From DATLBA01 sp035527275 (lineage in GTDB: Bacteria > Planctomycetota > Phycisphaerae > FEN-1346), in contig DATLBA010000077.1 in the NCBI GenBank assembly GCA_035527275.1, positions 1-59,606 on the forward strand: a DNA stretch of 59,606 nucleotides, read 5' to 3'. Of this stretch, positions 25,856 to 35,426 are shown piece by piece. The translations under genes were made by a program, and so were the position numbers. Positions within the stretch are counted from its first letter, which is position 1, and every line of letters begins with the position of its first letter. Under the pieces are notes generated by a model that saw nothing but the letters and a program-made list of their open reading frames with translations, was not told the DNA's origin and ran no database searches.

Positions 25856-26599
25856 TCACCGGACGGCCGGAGACGGAGCCGGCTCGGCCTCGTCGCTCGG
25901 AGCCTCCGGCTCCAACGGGCTTTCCTTCGGCTCGGGCTCGGAAGGCGACCCCGCTCCTGCTCCCGCTGAGGAAAGCATCTGGCCCAGGATGGGGAGAAAT
26001 TCGGCGAAGACCTTGTCCCCGTCCGCCTTTTTCGCCTGGGGGTAGGTGAAGCGCACCTTCAGGAACCTGTCCTTGAAACCCGTCAGCAGAATGTGCGACT
26101 TCACCGGCCGCTCCGGGGCGTCGGAGCCCGGCGCCGGGACATTCGTGTACTCGAAAATCGCATGGAGCAAGGCCAGCGGCTTGTCGCCAACCTGGACCGA
26201 AACCGACTCCTCCGACAGTTTTTTCACGGTCTTGTATCGCCCCCGCTCTTCCATGGCATGCAGGTGGCCCTGGACCTCCCCAAAATGCTGTTTCACGGCC
26301 TCGGACTCGACACCCGTGCCGATGTCTTTCCGACCAAAATCATAAATATAGATGTCAACTACAACGCGAATAGGATCGGAGCAGTCGTAGGCCACACTGA
26401 TGCCCAGACCGGCCTCTTCATACTTCTGCACGCCTTGCAGGACGAGGACCCCCAGCCGCTGCGGAAACACGATGCCCGTCTCCGGCTCGACGTAGGGCTG
26501 CGGGGGCTCGGTTGGGTCGGCGCCCGGCGGGATCGGCTCGGCGGCCAGAAGGACCGACGCGCTCACCACCAAGCCCAGCAGAACCCATGTGCTTCGCAT
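25856..26599 (-). CDS. Exported protein of unknown function
   Basis: 247 aa from ATG 26599, which has AGGAGG 6 nt upstream. A long in-frame extension upstream runs antisense to other genes and is rejected. A signal peptide (MRSTWVLLGLVVSASVLLAA) is followed by a ~180-residue domain with YEEAGLGISVAYDCSDPIRVVV and YIYDFG. The tail is Pro/Glu-rich (PSEPEPKESPLEPEAPSD). The centre looks like a compact alpha/beta domain rather than an enzyme I can name. It stands alone between the truD remnant and the divergent sugar isomerase gene. Confidence 0.78.
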   Translation of the reverse strand: MRSTWVLLGLVVSASVLLAAEPIPPGADPTEPPQPYVEPETGIVFPQRLGVLVLQGVQKYEEAGLGISVAYDCSDPIRVVVDIYIYDFGRKDIGTGVESEAVKQHFGEVQGHLHAMEERGRYKTVKKLSEESVSVQVGDKPLALLHAIFEYTNVPAPGSDAPERPVKSHILLTGFKDRFLKVRFTYPQAKKADGDKVFAEFLPILGQMLSSAGAGAGSPSEPEPKESPLEPEAPSDEAEPAPSPAVR

Positions 26600-26989
26600 G
26601 GCAGGCCTCCTTTCGGTGCCAAGACACCCGCAGGGCTCCGCACCGCGGACACCCGCCCGCGGCTGGAGTCTGGGCATGCACCAATAGCACGTTGGCCCAC
26701 CCGCCACAAGCCCGTAGGCCGGCGTAAAATCAGGAGCCCTTTCGCTCACAACTCCTGACCTCCCCTTTGTCGCCGCAGCGGCCCTGGCGCCGGCACCCCC
26801 CGCACGCCCCGAGGTCTGACCTATGCAAAGAGGGCCTCCCAGCCGATAATGGAGACCTAAACTTCGGGCGACTTGGGGCGTCAAAGCAATAAGTGAACCC
26901 CCAATGTTCGATGACGAGACTCCAATGCCCCGCCAGCGGCGCCCTTTTCGCTTGAGAAGCCCCACCGGGTGCCTTAGGATCGGCCCGCG
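26600..26989. other. Divergent intergenic region
   Basis: 390 bp between the leftward exported-protein gene and the rightward sugar isomerase gene. It contains a CCGCGG inverted repeat around 26642-26660 and the rightward promoter at 26952-26980. No convincing gene or RNA was found. Confidence 0.5.
26952..26980 (+). promoter_or_regulatory. Promoter placed almost at the start codon (possible leaderless mRNA)
   Basis: TTGAGA (26952-26957), a 17-nt spacer and TAGGAT (26975-26980). The predicted RNA start (~26987) is only about 3 nt before ATG 26990, and there is no good ribosome binding site. Confidence 0.5.
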
Positions 26990-27814
26990 ATGAACCTCGC
27001 CTTTAGCACCAACGCGTTCAAGCAGGTTAGCCTGGAGGAGAGCCTGCGCGAGATTGCAGCGTGCGGCTACGCGGGCGCCGAAATCATGGCCGATGTGCCG
27101 CACGCCTACCCGCCCCATATGGATGGGCGGCGGCGCGCGCACGTCCTGGACCTGCTGAAAGAACTTCGCCTGACAGTGACAAATCTGAACGCGTTCACCC
27201 TGTTCGCGCAGGGCGACACCTGGCACCCGTCGTGGATTGAGCCGGAGGAGAGCGCGCGCGAGCGCAGGATTGAGCACACCGAGAATGCCATCCGGCTGGC
27301 GAGGGACCTCGGCGCGCCGAGCATCAGCCTGGAGCCGGGCGGACCCATGTCCGAAGGCATGAGCCGCGCGGACGCTATGGCCCTTTTCCGGGCGGGCCTG
27401 GCGCGGGTGCTGCCGCTGGCGGACGAATGCGGCGTGGACCTTTTGGTCGAGCCGGAGCCAGACCTCCTGATTGAGCGGCCGGAGGAATTCGAGGACCTTG
27501 TTCAAGAATTTGAGCATCCCCGGCTCGCACTGAACTTTGACATCGGGCATTTTTTTTGCGTGAGGGTTGATCCGGCCGAGGCCGCGCGCCGCCTGGCGCC
27601 GCACATTCGGCACGTGCACCTGGAGGACATAGCGGCGTCGCGCGAACATCGCCACCTGGTGCCCGGCCGGGGCGCGATTGATTTTGAGTCGGTCTTCGCG
27701 GCCTTCGCCGACATCGGCTACGGCGGGTGGATCACGGTGGAACTGTATCCCTACGAGGCCCAGGCCCGCGAAGTGGCCGAAGAAGCGTTCGCTTATCTTT
27801 CCAGATTCTTTTGA
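26990..27814 (+). CDS. Sugar phosphate isomerase/epimerase (xylose-isomerase-like TIM barrel)
   Basis: 274 aa. It begins MNLAFSTNAFKQ and follows the AP-endonuclease-2/xylose-isomerase barrel pattern. Metal-binding acids and histidines are visible in SISLEPGGP, LLVEPEPDLLI, NFDIGHFF, HIRHVHLEDIA and WITVELYPYE. Members isomerise or epimerise sugars or sugar phosphates, or act on inositol-like compounds; the substrate cannot be read from sequence. thiL starts 7 nt after the stop, so the two are an operon. Transcription may be leaderless (see the promoter). Confidence 0.85.
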   Translation: MNLAFSTNAFKQVSLEESLREIAACGYAGAEIMADVPHAYPPHMDGRRRAHVLDLLKELRLTVTNLNAFTLFAQGDTWHPSWIEPEESARERRIEHTENAIRLARDLGAPSISLEPGGPMSEGMSRADAMALFRAGLARVLPLADECGVDLLVEPEPDLLIERPEEFEDLVQEFEHPRLALNFDIGHFFCVRVDPAEAARRLAPHIRHVHLEDIAASREHRHLVPGRGAIDFESVFAAFADIGYGGWITVELYPYEAQAREVAEEAFAYLSRFF

Positions 27815-27821
27815 GCGGCCC

Positions 27822-28766
27822 ATGGCGAAACAGAAAGGCGAATGGGCGCTGATTGATTGGATCCGGCGCCAGGTGCGCCAGGACCCGTGCACCGTCCCCA
27901 TCGGGCCGGGCGACGACATGGCGCTTGTGAACCTGGGCGGCGAGTCGCAGTGTCTGGTCACGGTCGATGCCTTGCTCGAAGGCACGCACTTCGACCTGCG
28001 CACCGCCACGCCCCGCCAGGTTGGGTTCAAGGCCCTGGCGGTCAGCCTGTCGGACGCCGCGGCGATGGCGGCGCTGCCCGTGTGTGCCGTGGCGTGGGTC
28101 GCGCTCCCCGAAGGCCGGGATATGGCGTTTGCGCGGGAGATTTCGCAGGGCCTTTGGGAGGCGGCTGAGCGGTTCGATTGTCCGGTCGTCGGAGGCGACG
28201 TGACGAGTTGGGCGCAGGCGCTTTCGGTCGGGACGGCGCTTCTCGCGCGGCCGGCCGGCGCCGAGCCGGTCCGCCGCAGCGGCGCCCGCCCTGGAGACAG
28301 GATTCTTGTGACGGGTGAACTGGGCGGCTCGTCGCTGGGCCGCCACCTCTCGTTCACACCGCGCGTGAAGGAAGCAAGGCGGCTTGCCGAAACGGTCGTC
28401 TTGCATGCCATGATTGACCTGTCGGACGGCTTATCGACGGACCTGAACCACCTGTGCACCGAGAGCGGTGTCGGCGCTGAGGTCCGGGCCGAGACGGTTC
28501 CGATCTCCGCTGACGCCGGGCGCCTTGCCCAAAGCGACAGCCGCTCGGCGCTCGAACACGCCCTGAACGACGGCGAGGATTTTGAACTCCTTTTCGCCGT
28601 CGGCCCGGACGACGCCGAGCGGCTTCTGGCGGAGAATCCCCTTGGCGACCTGCGCCTGACCTGTATCGGCCGCGTGGTCGAAGCGCGGGAGGTGACGCTC
28701 CTTGGAGCTGGCGGCCGCCGCGAGCCGCTCGAGAGGCGCGGCTGGGAGCACTTTTGCGCCCCCTAG
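27822..28766 (+). CDS. thiL: Thiamine-monophosphate kinase
   Basis: 314 aa from ATG 27822. The ThiL/PurM-fold signatures appear in order: VPIGPGDDMA, VTVDALLEGTHFD, LAVSLSDAAAMAALP, VVGGDVTSW, TGELGGSSLG, MIDLSDGLSTDLNHL and ALNDGEDFELLF. It phosphorylates thiamine monophosphate to the active diphosphate using ATP in the cytoplasm. No thiamine riboswitch was seen upstream. It follows the sugar isomerase closely and is followed by a repeat hairpin and tsaE. Confidence 0.94.
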   Translation: MAKQKGEWALIDWIRRQVRQDPCTVPIGPGDDMALVNLGGESQCLVTVDALLEGTHFDLRTATPRQVGFKALAVSLSDAAAMAALPVCAVAWVALPEGRDMAFAREISQGLWEAAERFDCPVVGGDVTSWAQALSVGTALLARPAGAEPVRRSGARPGDRILVTGELGGSSLGRHLSFTPRVKEARRLAETVVLHAMIDLSDGLSTDLNHLCTESGVGAEVRAETVPISADAGRLAQSDSRSALEHALNDGEDFELLFAVGPDDAERLLAENPLGDLRLTCIGRVVEAREVTLLGAGGRREPLERRGWEHFCAP

Positions 28767-28770
28767 TTCC

Positions 28771-28798
28771 GCGTGGCGGGTGTCCCCACCTGCCACGC
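28771..28798. repeat. Dispersed hairpin with TCCC loop
   Basis: GCGTGGCGGGTG, loop TCCC, CACCTGCCACGC: a 12-bp stem with one G-T pair. The core GGGTGTCCCCACC recurs at 51896-51921. It lies just after the thiL stop and may act as a terminator. Confidence 0.7.
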
Positions 28799-28900
28799 AT
28801 GAGCCGTTGACAGGAACGGCGCGGGATGGCTCCATGTAAGGGGAACCGCTTTCGCGGGACACCCCGCACCCGTGTCAATGCTCGCTGCGGAATCCTGGGA

Positions 28901-29389
28901 ATGAACAGAACCTGGACCGTTGAAACGAACAGCCCGGAAGAGACCATCGCCCTTGGCCGCGCCATCGGTCGGGCGGCACAGGCCAGCGACATTTTTGCGC
29001 TCGTAGGCGAACTCGGGAGTGGCAAGACGCACCTGGCAAAGGGCATCGCCGAAGGCCTGGGCGCCGCGCGGGCGCGCGACGTCACCAGCCCGTCATTCGT
29101 CCTTTGCCGGGAATACCTTGGCGGCCGGTTGCCCTTTTATCACCTCGACGCCTACCGCCTTTCAGGCGCGCGGGACCTGGAGGCTATCGGCGCCGAAGAG
29201 ATGTTCTTTGGGGAGGGGGTCAGCGCGCTTGAATGGGCGGACCGTGCGCCGGGGGTTTTGCCGGAAGATTATCTCGAAGTTCGCTTCGGCGTGACGGGCG
29301 ACCAGGCGCGCCGGTTGACCCTTACCCCGCGGGGCCTCCGCGCCGAGCAGTTGCTAGCGCGACTGAGGAGCGAGCAGGCCGCGCCCTGA
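28901..29389 (+). CDS. tsaE: tRNA t6A synthesis ATPase
   Basis: 162 aa from ATG 28901; an upstream in-frame start would read through repeat-like sequence. The Walker A is GELGSGKTHLAKG. DVTSPSFVLCREY, FYHLDAYRL and ALEWADR are characteristic TsaE motifs. It is the ATPase of the TsaB-TsaD-TsaE complex that puts threonylcarbamoyl on A37 of ANN-reading tRNAs. The partners are not in the window. It converges on the radical-SAM gene ending at 29509. Confidence 0.93.
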   Translation: MNRTWTVETNSPEETIALGRAIGRAAQASDIFALVGELGSGKTHLAKGIAEGLGAARARDVTSPSFVLCREYLGGRLPFYHLDAYRLSGARDLEAIGAEEMFFGEGVSALEWADRAPGVLPEDYLEVRFGVTGDQARRLTLTPRGLRAEQLLARLRSEQAAP

Positions 29390-29508
29390 AGACTGCTTTA
29401 GAGCCGCGGAGCCACGTCCGGCATGGCCATCAGAAGGACACGCATCCGACTCCTCTCCCCTCGGGGTCGGCAACTCGTCGCCGAACCCGGCTGGAAGCAT
29501 CCTAACGG

Positions 29509-30990
29509 TCACAGGCGCTGGCGCCGGCGGCGCAGGCCATCGAGGTCAAAGCGGGCGACGGCAATCTTGATGTCGTCGGCCGTCCGCCGGGCGCGCAATT
29601 CGACTTCGCGGCCGGTCTGGCGCGCCCACTGCCGGGTGACTTCGACAAAGCCCTTCATGCGCTTTCTGTACTGCCTGGCACTGTGGCGGCCCCACAACTT
29701 GACCGCGAGCGTGAACCAGTCGAGTCGCACCAGGCGCCTCAGTGCCGACGAGAGCGAATAGAACGCGCCGAACGCCCGCAGCGTCTCCAACTGGAGTTCC
29801 AGGGTGCTCATTTTTTGAGGGCGGAAGACGACATGGTGGCCGTCGTAAAGGCTCCAGTCACGCGTCAGGAGCCTTCCGGCGCGCTGGAGTTCGTCGAAGA
29901 CGGGCGTGCCGGGCAGCGGCACGAGGGTCACAAACTGGGCGCTTGCAAGCCGGTGTTTGCGTGCGAACCGCACGGTTTCCCGGACCGTCTCGGTGGTGTC
30001 CTGGTCCGCGCCGAAGACGAACATCCCGTGAATCCGGATGCCGCGCCGGGCGAACTCGCGAGTCGCGCGCTCCATCTCCTCGACCGACTGCCGCTTTTCG
30101 TAACACTTAAGGACGGCGGGGCTGACGGATTCGAAGCCGATATAGACATAGAAGCAACCGGCCTTTGTCATCAGGTCCAGCAGTTCCGGGTCGGCGGCGG
30201 CGTCGCACCGGACCTGGGCGCTCCACTCCAGACCCAGCCGTTCGCGGATAATGGCGCGCAGCAGTTCCTTGGCCCGGGCCCGGTCGGCCGTAAAGTTGTC
30301 ATCGTAAAAGAACACGCACCGGCCCCGCAGGGTCCTGAGTTCAGCCATCACGTTCTCGGTGCTCCGGAAGCGATACGCCCGCCCGAACATCTTCGTCACC
30401 GAACAGAACCTACAGTTGAACGGGCACCCGCGCGATGTCTGGACGGGCACAACGTGGGTGCCCTTCCGTGACAGATCGTAGCCGTGAATCAGCGTAAGGT
30501 CCGGCGCCGGCAGGGCATTGACGTCCGGGCAGGTCGCGCGCGCCGGATTGTGCACGATGCGGCCATCCACGCAGTGGGAAAGCGCGGGAAAGTCCGCGAG
30601 GCTCTCACCCGAACCCAGACGGTTCACGAAATCCACGATGGTGTCGTCGGCCTCGCCGCGGAGGACGTAATCGCAACACTCGAGCGCCTCGTCGGGCAGA
30701 AAAGTCACGTGCGGACCCCCCATCACCACGGGAATCCCCGCCCGGCGCGCCGCCCGCGCAAATTCGTACGCGCGCGGGGCCGTCGATGTAATCGTCGAAA
30801 CGCCCACCAGGTCCGCCGAGAACAGCGCCTCGAAATCCACCGGCGCCACTTCTTCGACAAACACCTTCACATCGTAACCAGCCCGCTTCAACTGCGTTCC
30901 CAAAACCACCAGGCCCAGCCTGGGCAACTTCCACCGGCTGAACACATGGCGCTCCGGCGACTTCGGTTCAATCAGCACCACTTTCTTCAT
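29509..30990 (-). CDS. B12-binding-domain radical SAM protein
   Basis: 493 aa from ATG 30990 (GGAGGG 7 nt upstream). The N-terminal Rossmann-like cobalamin domain (~5-125: GLVVLGTQLKRAGYDVKVF, PVVMGGPHVTFLPDEAL) lacks the DxHxxG lower-ligand motif, as is common in this class. The radical SAM barrel has CxxxCxxC at Cys189, Cys193 and Cys196 (TSRGCPFNCRFCSV). The next region, YVYIGFESVSPAVLKCYEKRQ, is typical for these enzymes. The C-terminal ~130 residues are basic. Such enzymes methylate or rearrange lipids, hopanoids or natural products; the substrate is unknown. It lies 89 nt downstream of the propeller-protein gene. Confidence 0.88.
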   Translation of the reverse strand: MKKVVLIEPKSPERHVFSRWKLPRLGLVVLGTQLKRAGYDVKVFVEEVAPVDFEALFSADLVGVSTITSTAPRAYEFARAARRAGIPVVMGGPHVTFLPDEALECCDYVLRGEADDTIVDFVNRLGSGESLADFPALSHCVDGRIVHNPARATCPDVNALPAPDLTLIHGYDLSRKGTHVVPVQTSRGCPFNCRFCSVTKMFGRAYRFRSTENVMAELRTLRGRCVFFYDDNFTADRARAKELLRAIIRERLGLEWSAQVRCDAAADPELLDLMTKAGCFYVYIGFESVSPAVLKCYEKRQSVEEMERATREFARRGIRIHGMFVFGADQDTTETVRETVRFARKHRLASAQFVTLVPLPGTPVFDELQRAGRLLTRDWSLYDGHHVVFRPQKMSTLELQLETLRAFGAFYSLSSALRRLVRLDWFTLAVKLWGRHSARQYRKRMKGFVEVTRQWARQTGREVELRARRTADDIKIAVARFDLDGLRRRRQRL

Positions 30991-31079
30991 CGAACGTCCC
31001 TCCGTCCCTCCACGCCGGTCCACGTCACTCCGGACGACGCGCGGCAGAGCGCCGACCTACCGAGCATATCATAAAGCGC

Positions 31080-33482
31080 CTATTCAGGCAAGACTAACGT
31101 TCGAGCGGCACGCGCCGTATTGTCCGCCACGTCGCTCACGCGGATTGCCAGACGGTGCGGACCCTTCTGGAGGTCCCGTATGGTGAAGCGGAATTCCTCA
31201 CGGAGGCTGTCGAACAAGCCATCGGTCGGCGCAATGACAGGCCAGTCGAGCGACGAATCGATCGTGTATGCGGCCGCGACGATCCGGCTCGTCGCGTCGC
31301 GCGCCACAAGGCGCACCGTCACCTCGTCGCCGCACACCTCCGTCTCGACCTTCTCGATCACCGGCGCCGTGTTGTCCACCAGGATCGGGTCGCTGACCCT
31401 GGAATCCTCCAGAGCCGTCTCGGCCGGATTGTCCGGCCGGTCGCTCGCGACCACCTTGATCTCGTACCACCCGTCGGCCACCGTGCTCGTGTCCCACGGG
31501 TACTGCATCTGGGCGAGGTTTTCTTCGAGGAGAATCCACTTCGGCTCACCCTGGCCGCGGAAGTAGAGGTCGAACGTGAGCGTATCGCCATTGGGATCCT
31601 GGGCCTGCCATATAAGGGTACGGACCGGCCGCGGCCCCCGGGGACCCGGCGGAGGCGTCGGAGGCGGCGGCGGACCGTTCCCGTTCGCGCGGTTCCGCGC
31701 CCCCACCATCTGGCGCATCCGCTCCATTGCCTGGGCCCGCGCATCCTCTTGCGGCGAAACCTGCTCGCCGACCATGAGGATCGTGGGCGGCTCATTCGCC
31801 CGCAGGTAAGCCGCTTCAAACTGTTCCAGGACCGGCGTCACACCCTCGTCCTTCGTGCGCATCGTCACGCGAAACTGAACGTACCGCGCCGCCGGGCTCT
31901 CGATCCGGGCGGGCGACTTCGACAGTTCCTTCGACCAGTCCGACCACATACCTTTTTCGGGGTCGCCGACGTTGCCGGCTCGCGTCGTGATGCGGACGTT
32001 GGTTCCCTTGGGTGTCCGGTCGCGCCACTCGAGCGCGCCCCACCGGGCGGACCCGCTGGCGTCGTGGACCTTGCTGGTGTAGGTGCCTTCTCTGGTGGCG
32101 CCTTTCGAGAGGGCATAGAGGCGCCCGGGCCCGGCGGTGCCGACGAGGACCCGACCGGCGCCCGTCGCCACAAGCGCCGTCACCTGTTTCGGGTCCATGG
32201 TTGCGAGGCGCGCCTCCTCCCCGTCGCCCGTCAGCGCGACCTCGTGGATATGGGCGCCGTTGCCCGTGCCGATCAGCAGGCGATCCCCGGCCGCCGCCAG
32301 GGCGAGGATCAGTTGGTCGGAACTCTCGAAGATGGGCGTGGCGATCCCTTCGGGCGTAATGCGGCAAACGCGGCTGCCTGCGCCGGCCGGCGTCTCCGGG
32401 CCGGGTCGGCCGACGCCACTTTGCCGAGCCGCCTCCATCGCTTGCTGCATCCTTTCGGCGAAGGACTGGATGGGCTTCGGCGCTGGGACATCTGTCTCCC
32501 CCGCCTCGTCTCCCTGGGTCTCCTCCGGCGGGTCCGATTCTCGTTCGCGGAGGTCCCGAAGGGGGGTGGCCCGGTCGTTCGGCTTCTTGTCATTTGGCTC
32601 GGGTGTTTCGGTGGAAAAGACGTCTCCCGGTCCCTCGGCGTCGGGCGTGATGATCCGGATGGTGGTTCGTGCCGGGATTTCCACCCCTCCGCCGCGACCC
32701 CCTGCCCCGCTTGATGCGCCGACGTATAGATTGCCTTCGGCATCGAGGGCCAGCGCCGTGACCTCGGCCTCCGCGGCGTCGTACAGGATGAAAGATTTTC
32801 CCTGGGCCCACCGGTGCACGACGGCCTCGCCGTCGGTCCCGGCGTAAAGCGTGCCGTCCGGCGTAGCAGCAAGGCACAGGATGTGGTCGGCTTCACCGTC
32901 GATCAGGACCTCGCTCTTGCCGTCCGGCTTGACGCGCAGCAGTTTCCCCTGGTCGCCTGTGGCCGCCGCGACCGAGCCATCCTCAAGGCACACGAGGTCC
33001 CAGACGTATTTCAGGTCGTCGGCCTCGAAAAAGACCTCCTGTTTGAACTCGCCCTTGTCCTGGGGCGCGAGTCGCCAGATGCGCCCTTTCGTTCCGCCCG
33101 ATCCGACGTAGAGCACGCCGCCGGCGTCCACGGCGCAGGAGAAGAGGAACTTGTCGGGCAGCGTGGCGCAGAGCGTGACCTTGCCGTCGGCCAGGCGGTA
33201 CACGCGGCCGGCGCCGCCGGTGGCGGCATAGATGGCGCCGTCCGGCGCTTCGGCCAGGTCGGCGACGTAGTCCACGCCTTCGGTTTCGTCGAGCAGGCTC
33301 TTCAGCGCGCGGCCGAGGCGAAGGGTTCCGAGGCTGGTCCATACGACGCCGTCCGCTTCACCCTGGGCAAAATCTCCCTCATTGGTTTCCAGGAAGATTT
33401 CCGTCCGCCCTGCGTCGGTGGGCGCCGTCGCAAAAAGCAACGCCACCAGCGCCGAGACCGCCCCGACCCATGAATGTTTCAT
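31080..33482 (-). CDS. Secreted beta-propeller protein with a C-terminal Ig/fibronectin-like region
   Basis: 800 aa. A signal peptide (~1-24) is followed by repeats of about 40-50 residues with a WD/SMP-like pattern (DGAIYAATGGAGRVYRL, GVLYVGSGGTKGRIWRL, GTLYAGTDGEAVVHRW), predicting a six- to eight-bladed propeller interrupted by a ~100-residue polar linker. The last ~200 residues look like beta-sandwich modules (RTLIWQAQDPNGDTLTFDLY, DNTAPVIEKVETEV). No catalytic residues stand out, so ligand binding or scaffolding outside the cytoplasm is likely. It is encoded 63 nt after the S55-like gene, probably in one transcript. Confidence 0.82.
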   Translation of the reverse strand: MKHSWVGAVSALVALLFATAPTDAGRTEIFLETNEGDFAQGEADGVVWTSLGTLRLGRALKSLLDETEGVDYVADLAEAPDGAIYAATGGAGRVYRLADGKVTLCATLPDKFLFSCAVDAGGVLYVGSGGTKGRIWRLAPQDKGEFKQEVFFEADDLKYVWDLVCLEDGSVAAATGDQGKLLRVKPDGKSEVLIDGEADHILCLAATPDGTLYAGTDGEAVVHRWAQGKSFILYDAAEAEVTALALDAEGNLYVGASSGAGGRGGGVEIPARTTIRIITPDAEGPGDVFSTETPEPNDKKPNDRATPLRDLRERESDPPEETQGDEAGETDVPAPKPIQSFAERMQQAMEAARQSGVGRPGPETPAGAGSRVCRITPEGIATPIFESSDQLILALAAAGDRLLIGTGNGAHIHEVALTGDGEEARLATMDPKQVTALVATGAGRVLVGTAGPGRLYALSKGATREGTYTSKVHDASGSARWGALEWRDRTPKGTNVRITTRAGNVGDPEKGMWSDWSKELSKSPARIESPAARYVQFRVTMRTKDEGVTPVLEQFEAAYLRANEPPTILMVGEQVSPQEDARAQAMERMRQMVGARNRANGNGPPPPPTPPPGPRGPRPVRTLIWQAQDPNGDTLTFDLYFRGQGEPKWILLEENLAQMQYPWDTSTVADGWYEIKVVASDRPDNPAETALEDSRVSDPILVDNTAPVIEKVETEVCGDEVTVRLVARDATSRIVAAAYTIDSSLDWPVIAPTDGLFDSLREEFRFTIRDLQKGPHRLAIRVSDVADNTARAARTLVLPE

Positions 33483-33545
33483 CTTGACCTCCGAGAAAGA
33501 AGCCCGCCGCCCGCCTGCCAGGATTTGGCGGGCAGGCCCGCTTCG

Positions 33546-35426
33546 CTAGGGTTCCGGCGCGCGGCGATCCACGGTCACCTGAAGCGTGGTTTCGCCGACG
33601 AGCACATAGGGAACCTGTTGCGATTTGACGAGTGACCGGCGCACGGGCGACACCTGCAGCCCCGCCGCCTCGCTCAACACCGCCCGCATCGAAGCGGGCA
33701 GGTTCGGCAGTTCCTCCGTGCCGATCGACAGCCCTTCGCCGGGCGCCTCCAGACGCGCAAACAACTGGTTGCGCCTCAGGTCGTACCGCAGCACGCGGAG
33801 CAGGCCTTTGATGTCCCGCGGCCGGAATCGAGCGGATGTCTCCCGCATCTCCTGCCGGCGCGCCTCGTCCGCGCCGCAGATCGTCAGCCGATACGTGCCC
33901 TCGGGGAAATCCTCCGGCACCTCCACCGCAACGGGCATCCACGCCGGTTCGCCTCGCCACGGTTTGATTCTCACCTTGGCCGAGACGGTTCCGCCGGGGC
34001 GCACCGCATGCTTCAGAAGCCGCGCTTCCTGAATCGCAGCCAGGCGCGACGTTGGCTCCACGTCCGCCTCCACCCGGGCCGACTCAATCGCCAGGTTCTC
34101 GAACGGGTTTTCCATCAAGACCCGCACGAGGCCGACGATCTGGCTGAACAGGTAGTAATCGCCGTCGGGTGAGACGGCCAGGTTCTCAAGGATGATTGGC
34201 TCGCGGCCCGCCGGCTTCACGTCCAGGCGATAGCGAAGCGTGTGGTCGGGCGGCAGCGCCGACCGCACCTGGAGGCTGTTAATCGTCCCGATGCCCGCCA
34301 GGATCGGGGAGAGCAGGCGGTGGTGGACCATTTCGTATCGGAACCGTTCCTCGAATCCTTTGTCGGGGCCGCGAATGGTCACCTCCACAGGCACCATCGG
34401 AGCGCGCTGGTCGCCGAGGCGGCCGAACACGGCCGTCTCTTCGTCCCAGACGAGGCGGCCGACCTCCTCGACCGGCGCGCCCATGCGGAATGAAAACGCC
34501 AGCGACGGCACGACCACCTGGGCCACGCCCGTCATCAGCGGGTAGTTCGCTTCGCCGAGCCCGAACATTGCGTGGCCGAAGCCGTAGAGCCGGTCGCCGG
34601 CGATCTCCGTGATCGTCCCCATCCCTGTGATGTCCATGTCGCCGCGCATCAGCCCCACGCCGAGCGGCGCGCCCGCCTCCAGCCGCGCGGCGGGCGGCAG
34701 TTCGCGTCCCACGGCGCCGCCCTGCATCGGCACGAGGCCGAACGGCGCGAACTCCTTGCGCAGGCGATCGAGCGCCCGAGGCGAGGCGCCGCTGACCATC
34801 ACCGGCGTCCGGATTGGCCGCAGGTCGAACGTCTCGTGCCCGGCAAGCGCTGCCGGCACATTCGCAAGCCCCAGTGCCGCCGTGGGCACCGTAAGGGTGG
34901 GGGACGCGGCGCGCTTCGGGCGCGGGTCTCCGAAGGTCCCGGCGCGCCGGGATGGCGAGCGGCTCATGGCCCCTGACCGATTCTGGTGCGCCCACGGATG
35001 CTTGTCCGACACCGCGAGCATCTGCCCGATGGGCTGGACGCCCGCGATGGGCGCCTTTCCCCACTGAAACGAGTACGCGACGGCGCCGATGAGGCGGCCG
35101 TCCACATACACCGGGCTGCCGCTCATGCCCGCGACGACGCCCGTCTCCTCGAGTCCCGCTCCCCGGCAGCGGACCATAATCAGGTCCCTCCGGGGGGCGA
35201 TTCTTTTCAGGACCGCCAGGACAATGGCTTCGAACTCGACGATCTGCGAGCCGTCCAGCGTGGTCTTGCCGACCCCGACCATCCCCGGCCGCACTTCCGA
35301 AAGCGGCATATAGCGCGCCCGGTCGAGTTTCACGGCGGGGGCGCCGTCTGCCGCGCCGGCGGTTCGGCCGAAAAGGGTCGGCGCAAACGCCATCACGAGC
35401 CCGAGACAAAGCATCCGGAAACGCAT
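33546..35426 (-). CDS. SpoIVB/S55-peptidase-domain exported protein
   Basis: 626 aa from ATG 35426; the G-rich ribosome site is weak. A signal peptide (~1-24) precedes an S55 domain recognisable by LSEVRPGMVGVGKTTLDG, VAGMSGSPVYVDGRLIGAV and FGHAMFGLGEANYPL. The Ser in GMSGSP is the S55 nucleophile position. In Bacillus, SpoIVB is a signalling protease; no spore genes are seen here. The C-terminal ~300 residues are beta-rich and have no assigned domain. It is paired with the downstream secreted propeller protein, possibly as protease and partner. Peptidase activity is plausible, not proven. Confidence 0.82.
   Translation of the reverse strand: MRFRMLCLGLVMAFAPTLFGRTAGAADGAPAVKLDRARYMPLSEVRPGMVGVGKTTLDGSQIVEFEAIVLAVLKRIAPRRDLIMVRCRGAGLEETGVVAGMSGSPVYVDGRLIGAVAYSFQWGKAPIAGVQPIGQMLAVSDKHPWAHQNRSGAMSRSPSRRAGTFGDPRPKRAASPTLTVPTAALGLANVPAALAGHETFDLRPIRTPVMVSGASPRALDRLRKEFAPFGLVPMQGGAVGRELPPAARLEAGAPLGVGLMRGDMDITGMGTITEIAGDRLYGFGHAMFGLGEANYPLMTGVAQVVVPSLAFSFRMGAPVEEVGRLVWDEETAVFGRLGDQRAPMVPVEVTIRGPDKGFEERFRYEMVHHRLLSPILAGIGTINSLQVRSALPPDHTLRYRLDVKPAGREPIILENLAVSPDGDYYLFSQIVGLVRVLMENPFENLAIESARVEADVEPTSRLAAIQEARLLKHAVRPGGTVSAKVRIKPWRGEPAWMPVAVEVPEDFPEGTYRLTICGADEARRQEMRETSARFRPRDIKGLLRVLRYDLRRNQLFARLEAPGEGLSIGTEELPNLPASMRAVLSEAAGLQVSPVRRSLVKSQQVPYVLVGETTLQVTVDRRAPEP

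Noticed and set aside
26600..28459. Long leftward in-frame extension of the exported-protein gene
   Set aside because: It runs antisense to thiL and the sugar isomerase. The ATG at 26599 has AGGAGG and a signal peptide.
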